Below are positions 45,859 to 54,262 of a stretch of 64,000 bases of DNA, one piece after another (the stretch's first letter is position 1; each line of letters begins with the position of its first letter). Source of the DNA: CBDFLA01 sp965248915 (GTDB taxonomy: Bacteria > Pseudomonadota > Alphaproteobacteria > M2410); NCBI GenBank assembly GCA_965248915.1, contig OZ252216.1, forward strand, positions 1,550,001-1,614,000, read 5' to 3'. The notes below the pieces were generated by a model, which had not been told where the DNA came from, made no database searches, and was given only the letters and a program-made list of their open reading frames with translations. The position numbers and the translations under genes were made by a program.

Positions 45859-46794
45859 GTGGGGGTGCGTATGCGCTGGGTAAAACGGCTACTAATTCTC
45901 TTTGTTCTCCTCGTTCTAGTGGGCAGCGGTGCTTACTGGGTTCTGCTGGTCCATATCCCCGATGCAGATGAGGCGGGCGCTGAGATCTCCCTCGCCGATG
46001 CCCGCACCTATGCCGCAGGCACGGGGGGCGACGGACCCGTGCGCATCAATGTCGAGCGCATCATCGACGCGACGTTTCCCAAGATTGCGGTTTCCGCTGG
46101 CGGATCCTGGGACGATCACACCATCGCCATCTATTCCTTCCAATTGGTCTATGCCGACGGCACCAGCGTCGTCATTGACACCGCCGTCACCGAAGAACAA
46201 GCACAAGAGATGCCGGGTCTGTCCCCCTTCAACCAAGATGGTTTCGACCGGATGTTGGCGGCCATGAGCAAAGCACGCAAAATCGTCCTCACCCATGAAC
46301 ACATGGATCACATCGGCGGTCTCGTCGTGCATGACGATCTGGAGGCCCTGCTCGACGCAACCGACCTCACCGAAGATCAATTGGCCGAGCCGGAGCGCAT
46401 GGCGCCGGCGGAGTTTCCTGAAGGCGCATTGGACGACTACGTTCCTATTTCGTACACGGACTATTATCAGTTGTTGCCAGGCATTTCCCTCATCAAGGCG
46501 CCCGGCCACTCACCCGGCAGCCAGATGATTTTCGTGCGCCTCGCAAGTGGTGAAGAGTTCTTGTTTGTCGGCGATATTGCGTGGGACATGAGCGCAATTG
46601 ACGCTGTGCGCGGTCGACCCCGCCTCATCAGCCAATTCATGCTGAAAGAGGATCGCGCCGTCATTCAGGCCCAGCTTCAAACTCTCAATCTTCTGTCCCG
46701 ACAGGAGCCGGGGCTCAACTTCGTGGTGGCCCACGATGCAGGCCAAATTGAGGGCTATATCAACACCGGTCTCATGAACCAGGGTTTTGAGTAA
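45859..46794 (+). CDS. MBL-fold metallohydrolase, membrane-anchored
   Basis: 311 residues. GTG 45859 has AAGGA 11 nt upstream; ATG 45871 is an alternative with a G-rich site. An N-terminal membrane helix (LLILFVLLVLVGSGAYWVLL) puts the enzyme in the periplasm. The metal motif THEHMDHIGG is intact, followed by GHSPGSQMIFV, VGDIAWD and VVAHD. The reaction cannot be told from the sequence. It lies in the insert that separates DUF2066 from purM. Confidence 0.85.
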   Translation: MGVRMRWVKRLLILFVLLVLVGSGAYWVLLVHIPDADEAGAEISLADARTYAAGTGGDGPVRINVERIIDATFPKIAVSAGGSWDDHTIAIYSFQLVYADGTSVVIDTAVTEEQAQEMPGLSPFNQDGFDRMLAAMSKARKIVLTHEHMDHIGGLVVHDDLEALLDATDLTEDQLAEPERMAPAEFPEGALDDYVPISYTDYYQLLPGISLIKAPGHSPGSQMIFVRLASGEEFLFVGDIAWDMSAIDAVRGRPRLISQFMLKEDRAVIQAQLQTLNLLSRQEPGLNFVVAHDAGQIEGYINTGLMNQGFE

Positions 46795-47095
46795 AATGAA
46801 GGAAGCAACGCCACCCGGTTTAGCCGGGTGGTCTACTGGATGCTCCGGTCGAGCCGGGGCACGTCGCGCATTTTCTAACTGTTGATGTCATACCCGGGCT
46901 AGTCCCGGGTATCGAGTTTTGAGCAGGCCTTTGTGGATTGCCGGAATAAATCCGGCAATGACGGTAATGGCTTGAGTGTCATTATCCAGAGACAGAAATC
47001 GCATTTTGCATTATTCGGGACCTCGCGATCGTCTCCTTTTCTGCTTGCATCGTCACAGGAATCGTCTAAGCCAAGGGCCACTTCATGAGGGCGAC
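46795..47095. other. 301-nt interval before purM, filled by hairpins
   Basis: No gene. It contains the three palindromic units at 46811-46959 and then about 135 nt in which the purM promoter is expected; no clear promoter could be picked by eye. Confidence 0.6.
46811..46959. repeat. cluster of three palindromic repeat units
   Basis: CCACCCGG/CCGGGTGG (46811-46831), ATACCCGGG/CCCGGGTAT (46890-46912) and ATTGCCGG/CCGGCAAT (46937-46959), each a perfect 8-9 bp stem with a short loop. The motifs resemble the small extragenic palindromes scattered in many alphaproteobacterial genomes. They are placed between the MBL gene and purM, and the first may also end MBL transcription. Confidence 0.7.
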
Positions 47096-48169
47096 ATGGC
47101 TGACGAAACCAAACCCAAACGCAACGGTTACACCTATGCGGACGCGGGCGTCGATATCGATGCTGGCAACGCCCTCGTCGATGCCATCAAACCCCTAGCG
47201 GCCTCCACCCGCCGCCCCGGCGCAGATGCAAACCTCGGCGGCTTTGGCGGGCTTTTCGATTTGAAGGCCGCAGGCTTCACCGACCCCATCCTGGTCGCCG
47301 CCAATGACGGCGTTGGCACCAAGCTCAAAGTCGCCATCGATGCAGGCAAGCACGACACCGTCGGCATTGACCTCGTGGCCATGTGCGTCAACGACCTCAT
47401 TGTGCAAGGCGCCGAACCTCTCCTCTTCCTCGACTATCTGGCGACCGGCCACCTCGAAGTTGACGCAGGGCGGGACATCATCGCGGGTATCGCTGACGGT
47501 TGCCGCCAAGCAGGCGCCGCCTTGATCGGTGGTGAGACAGCCGAGATGCCGGGCATGTATGCCGACAAGGACTACGACCTCGCAGGGTTTGCTCTTGGCG
47601 CCGCCGAACGTGGCACCTTGCTGCCGCGCGATTTGGGTGCAGGAGACGTCCTCCTCGGCCTCGGCTCAAATGGCATCCACTCCAACGGGTACTCGCTGGT
47701 CAGACGCTTGGTCGCCGACAACGGCATCGCCTATGGCGCCTCTTGTCCATTCGCAGATGGCACCTACGGCGATGTATTGCTCACACCAACCCGGATTTAC
47801 GTGAAGAGCTTGCTTCCAGAAATCAAAGCCGGGCGCATCAAAGCCTTGGCCCACATCACCGGCGGCGGGTTTACCGAGAATATCCCACGCGTTTTGCCCA
47901 AGACATTGGACGCCCATGTGGATCTGAATAGTTGGAAACCGCTGCCCGTCTTCAAGTGGCTCGATCAGCTTGGCAACATTGGCGCGGAAGAAATGCTGCG
48001 CGCCTTCAATTGCGGCATCGGCATGGTTGTTGTGGTCGCCGAAGAGGACGCTGCAAAAACAACCGAAGCATTGCAGGCCGCCGGCGAGACCGTTTTCCAA
48101 TTCGGCGCTTTGGCCGAGGCAACGGGCGACAAGTCACAAGTTCATTACACCGGACAATTGGCTCTATGA
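47096..48169 (+). CDS. purM: phosphoribosylformylglycinamidine cyclo-ligase (AIR synthetase)
   Basis: 357 residues; step 5 of purine synthesis. ATG 47096 (GAGG 5 nt upstream) gives YTYADAGVDIDAGNALVDAI; earlier frame has no similarity. It shows ANDGVGTKLKVAIDAG, GIDLVAMCVNDLIVQGAEPLLFLDYLA, LIGGETAEMPGMY and ALAHITGGGFTENIPRV. Ends in an ATGA overlap with purN, the usual pair. Confidence 0.97.
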   Translation: MADETKPKRNGYTYADAGVDIDAGNALVDAIKPLAASTRRPGADANLGGFGGLFDLKAAGFTDPILVAANDGVGTKLKVAIDAGKHDTVGIDLVAMCVNDLIVQGAEPLLFLDYLATGHLEVDAGRDIIAGIADGCRQAGAALIGGETAEMPGMYADKDYDLAGFALGAAERGTLLPRDLGAGDVLLGLGSNGIHSNGYSLVRRLVADNGIAYGASCPFADGTYGDVLLTPTRIYVKSLLPEIKAGRIKALAHITGGGFTENIPRVLPKTLDAHVDLNSWKPLPVFKWLDQLGNIGAEEMLRAFNCGIGMVVVVAEEDAAKTTEALQAAGETVFQFGALAEATGDKSQVHYTGQLAL

Positions 48170-48807
48170 GTGCAAAGAAAAGATTGGGGATTTTGATTTC
48201 AGGCCGCGGCTCCAACATGGCCGCGCTGATCGAAGCCTGCCAAGACCCAGACTACCCGGCAGAAATTGCGGTCGTCATTTCAAACCGCCCCGACGCGAAA
48301 GGTCTCGACAACGCACGCGCCGCTGGTTTGCGCGCGGAAGCCATCGACCACAAAGCCTATGACGGACGCGAATCCTTTGAGGACGCCATGCAAGCGGTCT
48401 TAGAAGACGCGGGCGTCGACCTCCTTCTCCACGCAGGTTTTATGCGCATCGTGACGGAAGGTTTCGTCAACAAGTGGCTCGGCAAAAGCCTCAACATCCA
48501 CCCGTCTCTTCTGCCGTCCTTTGGCGGACTGCATGTGCATGAACAAGCCCTCGAAGCAGGCGTCAAAATCACTGGCGCCACGGTACACTTCGTGACCAAT
48601 GAACTCGATGGCGGGCCCATCGTCGGCCAAATCGCGGTGCCGGTCTTGCCGGGCGACACGCCTGACACGCTTGGCGCCCGGGTGCTGGAGAAAGAGCACT
48701 TGCTCTTCCCCCTCTGTGTCAAAACACTCGCAGAAGGAAAAGTCCGCCTCGAAAATGACAAAGCCGTCTTCGCCGACGACGCCGATTTCACTGGCGCATT
48801 GGTTTGA
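48166..48807 (+). CDS. purN: phosphoribosylglycinamide formyltransferase
   Basis: 213 residues; adds a formyl group from 10-formyl-THF at step 3 of purine synthesis. ATG 48166 overlaps the purM stop. It shows LGILISGRGSNMAALIEAC, AGFMRIV, the catalytic NIHPSLLPSFGGLHVHEQAL and VTNELDGGPIVGQIAVPV. Complete and of normal length. Confidence 0.97.
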   Translation: MSAKKRLGILISGRGSNMAALIEACQDPDYPAEIAVVISNRPDAKGLDNARAAGLRAEAIDHKAYDGRESFEDAMQAVLEDAGVDLLLHAGFMRIVTEGFVNKWLGKSLNIHPSLLPSFGGLHVHEQALEAGVKITGATVHFVTNELDGGPIVGQIAVPVLPGDTPDTLGARVLEKEHLLFPLCVKTLAEGKVRLENDKAVFADDADFTGALV

Positions 48808-48827
48808 GGCAAAACCGAGAATCTAGG

Positions 48828-50060
48828 CTAGTCCAATTCAAATGACAGAACGATCTCCTGCTGAGAATCAACTGGCTCCAAATGAAACAACGCAGGTTCG
48901 TACGTCCATTTTGAGACCGCTTCAACTGCGGTATTGTTGAATTTGTCCGTAGGATGAAACTTAAAGACCTTTGCGTTCTTTACATTTCCTTCTTTGGTTA
49001 CGACAAACTCCACCGCGACCCAGCCCCTAACTCCGCGCAAGTTCTCATATAGTGGATACTCAGGCGGTGTGCGATCAATGGGTATGGGATCTCTGGTCCC
49101 CCAATAGAACTCAAACTTGTCAGTGGATTTGTGAGAAACCAGCTTTCCGCCCTCAATCTTCGGGGAGAAATGCCAATTGATCGTTTCTGCGATTACGGCA
49201 TCGTCGAAGACACCAGCTGGGTGTGAACTTACGATGGCGACATCTGAGACCCGTCCCCATTTCGATACCTGAAATGAAACTTCGACTACACCATCCAATC
49301 TTTTCGATTCCAGCTCTTGAGGATACGGAAGTGGCAGTGTTCTGTTTTGAAGTGAAGACTCTTCATCGGCACCTCTCTCCGCCACCATAATGAGTGTAGC
49401 GCGGTCCAATTCATCTGTTTCTTCGAATAGGTTGACAAGTCTCCGCAAGAGGGGCAATCGACTTGAGCCATAATAAGGTTCTCGACGTCGGGTCTGGGCA
49501 AACCATCTTTCCGTTGAGTTTGCAGCCTCCACTGTTCTTCCGGCGCGCACGTACAACTCCAGAAAAATGATCTGGTCACGCGGTAGGCGCAACTGAGTTT
49601 GGTAGGCAATCGACGCTTCTAGGAGTAGGTAGGCTGTGTCCAATTTCCCAGATAAGTAACTGGACCGCACCAGCTGAACATAGTTGTGTCCCATCAGCAC
49701 GCGAATTTCCTTCTCGCCACTGTCGGAAAGCGCATCCAGATCGAGTGCCCGTTGAAAGGCAGTATTTGAGGCTTCAAGACTCCCGCCTTGTTGAAGTCGT
49801 TTGCCCATTTTACGATAGGCACGGGTTCTCTTCTTTGCGGTTAGTTTTGGGTTTTGAACAGTCTGACGGTCGGTCTGCCTGGGATAATTCGCAATGACCT
49901 CTTCAAAGTCTTGCTCATTCATCATTCCAACTATAGGGGCTGGCACCTCGGACTCGGCGATTGAGTCGATTGTAGAACTTTCATCCGCAAACCCCGGCGC
50001 TGCCGACGATAGTCCCCAAACAAGAAAAGCAGTCAAAAATAGGCCAGGCAAACGAGACAT
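48828..50060 (-). CDS. exported protein with TonB-type C-terminal domain
   Basis: 410 residues from ATG 50060 (GGAGTG upstream); the frame is open 22 codons further without similarity. The signal peptide ends PGFADE. The middle is helical, TPR-like (KKRTRAYRKMGKRLQQGGSLEASNTAFQRALDLD). The C-terminus has one clear TonB_C fold (RGVRGWVAVEFVVTKEGNVKNAKVFKF to EAVSKWTYEPALF) and a possible degenerate one before it (LDGVVEVSFQVSKWGRVSDVAIV). It lacks the Pro-rich membrane anchor of true TonB, so it is not a normal energy transducer. Confidence 0.78.
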   Translation of the reverse strand: MSRLPGLFLTAFLVWGLSSAAPGFADESSTIDSIAESEVPAPIVGMMNEQDFEEVIANYPRQTDRQTVQNPKLTAKKRTRAYRKMGKRLQQGGSLEASNTAFQRALDLDALSDSGEKEIRVLMGHNYVQLVRSSYLSGKLDTAYLLLEASIAYQTQLRLPRDQIIFLELYVRAGRTVEAANSTERWFAQTRRREPYYGSSRLPLLRRLVNLFEETDELDRATLIMVAERGADEESSLQNRTLPLPYPQELESKRLDGVVEVSFQVSKWGRVSDVAIVSSHPAGVFDDAVIAETINWHFSPKIEGGKLVSHKSTDKFEFYWGTRDPIPIDRTPPEYPLYENLRGVRGWVAVEFVVTKEGNVKNAKVFKFHPTDKFNNTAVEAVSKWTYEPALFHLEPVDSQQEIVLSFELD

Positions 50061-50206
50061 AGTCACTCCACAAATAGTAGATTGACGATGACTATAGCAC
50101 GTTTTGGGGGGCGAGGTCCAAGCCATGAGGGATCGAGCAGGCCCTCAAAGAGTATTCGATGTCGATGCCAAGGTTACCGGGTCGCTGATCTGGGGGCGAC
50201 ATTACA

Positions 50207-50318
50207 CCCCTCATCCTCCCATCATTGACGAGATGGGTCCCTCCTTCTCCCCGAGGAGAAGGGCCAAAAACCTCTCCCTTGGGAGAGGTCGAAAGGCGTG
50301 AGCGTTTCGGGTGAGGGG
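50207..50318. repeat. cloverleaf-like structured repeat, copy 2 (inverted)
   Basis: Closed by CCCCTCA (50207-50213) and TGAGGGG (50312-50318); inner stems CCCAT/ATGGG, CCTTCTCC/GGAGAAGG, CCTCTCCC/GGGAGAGG and CGAAA/TTTCG occur in the reverse order of copy 1 (45015-45129). Loops differ but stems are kept, i.e. structure is conserved better than sequence. It lies beside the ndk stop. Confidence 0.85.
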
Positions 50319-50330
50319 TAAGCCTAAGAA

Positions 50331-50753
50331 CTAACCCACGATCTCATCGTCGGAAAAAAAGTACCTAATTTCTTCCGCTGCAGTTTCAGGCGCGTCGGAC
50401 CCATGCACCGAATTGCGCTCAATGTTTTCAGCAAAGAGCTTGCGGATCGTGCCGTCAGCGGCTTCTTCTGGGTTGGTGGCGCCCATGGTCTCGCGGTTTT
50501 TGGTGATGGCGTTGTCGCCTTCCAGAACCTGGACCACAACCGGGCCTGACGTCATGAAAGCAACGAGATCGTTAAAGAACGGTCGTTCCCGGTGAACGCC
50601 GTAGAAGCCTTCAGCCTGTTCCTTGCTCATGTGGATGCGCTTTTGCGCCACAATGCGCAAGCCCGCTTCTTCCAGCTTGGCAATGATTTGGCCGGTAATG
50701 TTACGGGCGGTCGCATCAGGTTTGATGATTGAAAAAGTACGCTCAAGTGCCAT
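50331..50753 (-). CDS. ndk: nucleoside diphosphate kinase
   Basis: 140 residues; equalises NDP/NTP pools. ATG 50753 follows GAGGA by 8 nt and gives MALERTFSIIKPDA; an earlier open stretch is not homologous. The active-site histidine is in NSVHGSD, with ATNPEEAADGTIRKLFAE before it. Normal length. Confidence 0.97.
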   Translation of the reverse strand: MALERTFSIIKPDATARNITGQIIAKLEEAGLRIVAQKRIHMSKEQAEGFYGVHRERPFFNDLVAFMTSGPVVVQVLEGDNAITKNRETMGATNPEEAADGTIRKLFAENIERNSVHGSDAPETAAEEIRYFFSDDEIVG

Positions 50754-50849
50754 CGGATCAGTCCTCAGATTTTCATGGAATTTCGTATGATTCGCGCGGG
50801 TTATAACGACGCTTGGGCACAAGAGCAAGAAGTGTTATGAAGCGCGCCC

Positions 50850-52742
50850 ATGTTGCACATCAACGACCTCAGTTACCGGATTGAAGGACGCCCGCTCATC
50901 GAGAATGCGACGGCGGCGATCCCGGCTGGCCACAAGGTGGGTCTCGTTGGGCGCAACGGGTCCGGCAAATCGACCCTGCTGCGACTGATCATGAGGGAGA
51001 TCCACCCGGACGATGGGGCGATCTCCGTGCCAAGAAACGCGCGGATCGGATCGGTGGCCCAAGAAGCCCCGGGCGACAACACGAGCCTGATAGACACCGT
51101 CCTCGCCGCTGACATCGAACGCGGCAACCTTTTGGTCGAGGCCGAAACGGCGCAAGATCCGCACCGCATCGCCGAGATCCAGGTGCGCCTCGCCGATATC
51201 GACGCCCATACAGCCACCGCCCGCGCGGCCACCATTCTCTCAGGGCTTGGGTTTTCAACAGAAGAGCAAGCCAAACCCTGCTCGGATTTCTCCGGCGGGT
51301 GGCGCATGCGGGTGGCTCTGGCCGCCGTACTTTTTTCAAAGCCAGACCTATTGCTCCTTGATGAGCCGACCAACTATCTGGATCTTGAAGGAACGCTCTG
51401 GCTTGAGAACTATTTGCGGTTCTATCCCTACACCGTGCTCCTCGTCAGCCACGACCGCGACTTGCTTAACAAGTCCGTGCAACACATCCTGCACTTAAGC
51501 GAGCGACGCCTTGCGGTTTACGCCGGTGGGTATGATCGGTTTGAACGGACAAGACGTCATCAACAAGAACTGAGCCTCAAACTCAAAGCAAAGCAAGACG
51601 TGCAGCGAAGGCACATGCAGGCCTTTGTTGATCGATTCCGTTACAAAGCCTCTAAGGCCAAACAAGCGCAAAGCCGCTTGAAGGCGATTGAGAAGCTACG
51701 TCCCATCGCGTCTATGACCGATGAGCACACCGTGCCGTTCTCTTTTCCCAACCCTGCCGAGATGCGCTCCCCCATCGTACGACTCGAGAATGCGTCCGTG
51801 GGGTACGAGGAAGGAAACCCCATCCTCACCAAACTCGACTTGCGTCTCGATCTCGACGACCGGATCGCCCTTCTCGGTGCCAATGGCAATGGCAAATCGA
51901 CTTTTGCAAAACTTTTGGCCGGGCGCCTTGGCGTTATGGGCGGTAACATCTATCGTTCAAAAAAACTCGACATCGCCTACTTCGCTCAACACCAGCTCGA
52001 TGAGCTGAACGGTGAAGAGACGCCTTTCGATCATTTCAGAGAGTTGATGGGCGAAACCGCAACCATCGCACAAATCCGAGCCCGCCTCGGCGGCTTTGGC
52101 TTCGGCGCTGACAAAGTGGGCACCAAGGTTGAGAACCTCTCCGGCGGCGAAAAAGCCAGGCTCCTTCTGTCAATTGCAGCATTCAAAGGCCCGCACGTCC
52201 TCATTCTTGATGAACCGACCAACCACCTCGACGTCGATAGTCGCGAAGCACTCATCCTCGCCATCAATGAGTATGAAGGCTGCGTCATCTTGATTTCCCA
52301 CGACCGGCACTTGGTTGAAACCTGCGCCGATCGTCTTTGGCTCGTCGCCGATGGCACTGTTAAGCGCTATCACGGCGACTTGGAAGATTACCAAGATCTC
52401 ATACTTGGCCGTCCTTCCAAACGTAAGGAGGAAGGGGTTGAAGAGACGACCAAGCCGTCCGTCAACAAAAAACAGAACTCGCGTCGTTCATCGGCGGCGA
52501 GACGCAGCGAACTCGCGCCTCTAAAGTCGCAAGTCCGCGATGCAGAGAAAAAGCTGAACAAGCTCGAAAATGATCTGGGAAAAATTGAGAACGCCCTCGC
52601 AATCCCAAACTTCTTTCGCGATGAGCCGAAGCGCGCCGCCGTCTTCTCAAAGAAGCGGGCAGAGATCATGAACCTCATCGAGCAAACAGAAGAAGCCTGG
52701 CTAAAAGCTTCCGAAGCTTATGAGGAAGCGAAGGTCGGCTAG
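50850..52742 (+). CDS. ABC-F family ATPase
   Basis: 630 residues with two ABC domains and no membrane part. Walker A motifs are GRNGSGKST (N-terminal) and GANGNGKST (C-terminal); signatures FSGGWRMRV and LSGGEKARL; Walker B LLLDEPTNYLDLEG and LILDEPTNHLDVDS. The linker between domains is basic and helical (the P-site tRNA interaction motif), and the C-terminal coiled coil is charged. The order and tail resemble the Uup/YheS group, which acts on ribosomes. Ends sharing CTAG with DUF454. Confidence 0.92.
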   Translation: MLHINDLSYRIEGRPLIENATAAIPAGHKVGLVGRNGSGKSTLLRLIMREIHPDDGAISVPRNARIGSVAQEAPGDNTSLIDTVLAADIERGNLLVEAETAQDPHRIAEIQVRLADIDAHTATARAATILSGLGFSTEEQAKPCSDFSGGWRMRVALAAVLFSKPDLLLLDEPTNYLDLEGTLWLENYLRFYPYTVLLVSHDRDLLNKSVQHILHLSERRLAVYAGGYDRFERTRRHQQELSLKLKAKQDVQRRHMQAFVDRFRYKASKAKQAQSRLKAIEKLRPIASMTDEHTVPFSFPNPAEMRSPIVRLENASVGYEEGNPILTKLDLRLDLDDRIALLGANGNGKSTFAKLLAGRLGVMGGNIYRSKKLDIAYFAQHQLDELNGEETPFDHFRELMGETATIAQIRARLGGFGFGADKVGTKVENLSGGEKARLLLSIAAFKGPHVLILDEPTNHLDVDSREALILAINEYEGCVILISHDRHLVETCADRLWLVADGTVKRYHGDLEDYQDLILGRPSKRKEEGVEETTKPSVNKKQNSRRSSAARRSELAPLKSQVRDAEKKLNKLENDLGKIENALAIPNFFRDEPKRAAVFSKKRAEIMNLIEQTEEAWLKASEAYEEAKVG

Positions 52743-53179
52743 TCGGATTCGTCTTCCGCATCGGCAGGCGGTGCACTGGGTCGGGTGAGAATGTAACTCA
52801 AGACCGTGACTTCAATCGCAGCAATGATCGCCGGTATCACCCAACTCTCTGCCAGGTAAAAAGTATACCAAGCCCAACTGGATCCCATGAGCAAGACGGC
52901 CAGGAACTTCGCCTGCAGCGGTATGACATGGTACTTGTTCCAGGCAATGAGATACGGACCGTAGTACCGGTGATTGTAAAGCCAGTGCATGAGGCGCGGC
53001 GAACTCTTGGAAAAGGCCCATACCGAAATCAAAAGAAACGGCGTGGTGGGAATGACGGGCAGTAGGACACCAATCCCGCCAATCACCACAAAGAGCCAAC
53101 CGATGGCCAAATAGACGTAAGCTTTGGCGGAGCGTCGCTCTTCGACCTCCGCCTCCTCGGTACTTTCATCTTCCGCCAT
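52739..53179 (-). CDS. DUF454 (YbaN family) membrane protein
   Basis: 146 residues. The central region, with 3-4 membrane helices, shows the family signature GWLFVVIGGIGVLLPVIPTTPFLLISVWAFSKSSPRLMHWLYNH, followed by YGPYLIAW. The N-terminus is acidic and the C-terminus Asp/Glu-rich. The function of the family is not established. Convergent with the ABC-F gene, 13 bp downstream of the DUF899 gene. Confidence 0.85.
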   Translation of the reverse strand: MAEDESTEEAEVEERRSAKAYVYLAIGWLFVVIGGIGVLLPVIPTTPFLLISVWAFSKSSPRLMHWLYNHRYYGPYLIAWNKYHVIPLQAKFLAVLLMGSSWAWYTFYLAESWVIPAIIAAIEVTVLSYILTRPSAPPADAEDESD

Positions 53180-53192
53180 CTAACATCCTGAC

Positions 53193-53759
53193 TTAGTAGG
53201 AAAATTTCGCTTCCCACCCTGCGACACCTTCGGGCATCAAGTCAAACAAATGCCAAATCGAGCAGAAATCATCACCAGGTCCAAATTGCGTATCAGAGAC
53301 CCGCATGACCTTGCCATTCTCTTTTTTGAAGACGGAGACACCTGGCATGTATCCCTCGCCCATCTTGTAGCCCATGTCTTCAGCAAAACTCGTTCCGTCA
53401 TGCGAAACCATCTTGAAGCGCCAACCACGAGAGTCAGCAAATTCCTTCTGCGTCGACGGATTATCTGGGGAACTGATGACAAACGACGCGCGATTGCTCA
53501 AATGGTCGATCACACCGCTAAATCCGTCCGCCCACAGAGTACAATAGGGACAACTGCGCCCCATGTTGTGGACGATGAAGAGATGGTCTTTGTCGCCAAA
53601 GAGGTCGGCAAGTCCAACTTTCCCGTCCAACGTCGAAAACTCATATGTCTTTACTTCTTCCGGTTCAACGGAAGACTGCGCTTCGCGCATCTTCGCGCGC
53701 AGCTCAGAAATCTCTTTTCGGTAAGAATTGATCTTCTCCGAAGTTTCACGATAGCTCAT
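53193..53759 (-). CDS. DUF899 thioredoxin-like protein
   Basis: 188 residues from ATG 53759, with a near-perfect AAAGGAGG 7 nt upstream. It starts with a helical hairpin, then a thioredoxin fold with CPYC in IVHNMGRSCPYCTLWADGF and HDGTSFAEDMGY. The DUF899 family resembles AhpC/TSA proteins and often lies beside small ArsR-type regulators, as here. Redox or stress function likely; the substrate is unknown. Confidence 0.85.
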   Translation of the reverse strand: MSYRETSEKINSYRKEISELRAKMREAQSSVEPEEVKTYEFSTLDGKVGLADLFGDKDHLFIVHNMGRSCPYCTLWADGFSGVIDHLSNRASFVISSPDNPSTQKEFADSRGWRFKMVSHDGTSFAEDMGYKMGEGYMPGVSVFKKENGKVMRVSDTQFGPGDDFCSIWHLFDLMPEGVAGWEAKFSY

Positions 53760-53779
53760 GCCAACACCTCCTTTGGCTC

Positions 53780-54130
53780 TCACGTGTTTCGTTCGCGTTC
53801 GATCTCATCTAACCATACAGAGAGAGGATCGAACTGTTCTTGCCAGTACTTCGCATAGCGGTTGATCCAAACCGCAGCATCCAATATCGGTCCCGCATCC
53901 AGACGGCATCGACTGACCCGCCCGGTTCTTTCTTGCACAACCAATCCTGCCTTCACCAAAACCTGGATATGTTTAGAAACGGCTTGAAGAGAAATGTCGA
54001 AAGGCGCCGCAATTTCGGAGACTAGCAAATCACCTGTGTCCAAGCGCGAGAGGATCTCACGCCGAACTGGATCAGACAGGGCAGAAAAGACCCGGTCCAA
54101 AACCTCAGAAGAATTGTCGACTTCGCCCAC
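53780..54130 (-). CDS. ArsR family repressor
   Basis: 116 residues from GTG 54130 (GAGG 4 nt upstream); the open frame extends to TTG 54169, but that would put the start inside the operator palindromes. Winged helix: VLDRVFSALSDPVRREILSRL, LLVSEIAAPFDISLQAVSKHIQVLVKAGLV, RTGRVSRCRLD. It lacks the metal-binding cysteines of true ArsR/SmtB, so it belongs to the metal-independent group that pairs with stress or lipid-like enzymes. It is upstream of the DUF899 gene (20 bp), likely one operon. Confidence 0.85.
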   Translation of the reverse strand: MGEVDNSSEVLDRVFSALSDPVRREILSRLDTGDLLVSEIAAPFDISLQAVSKHIQVLVKAGLVVQERTGRVSRCRLDAGPILDAAVWINRYAKYWQEQFDPLSVWLDEIERERNT

Positions 54131-54160
54131 GTCACCTCGCCTGCTGAAGATGAGACATTT

Positions 54161-54200
54161 ATCAACCAATCAGTTGATACTCAATCATATGATTGAGTAT
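54161..54200. promoter_or_regulatory. double-palindrome operator of the ArsR gene
   Basis: Two overlapping symmetries: ATCAAC (54161-54166) with GTTGAT (54173-54178), and a perfect 24-bp palindrome at 54177-54200 made of ATACTCAATC, ATAT and GATTGAGTAT. It stands about 30 bp upstream of the ArsR start and 62 bp upstream of the divergent GST gene, so it could control both. Binding by the ArsR protein is inference. Confidence 0.65.
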
Positions 54201-54262
54201 TGAGGATAGATCTATGAAATCAACACCTTGTCGGATCGTAACAGTCCTGACATGATCACCAG

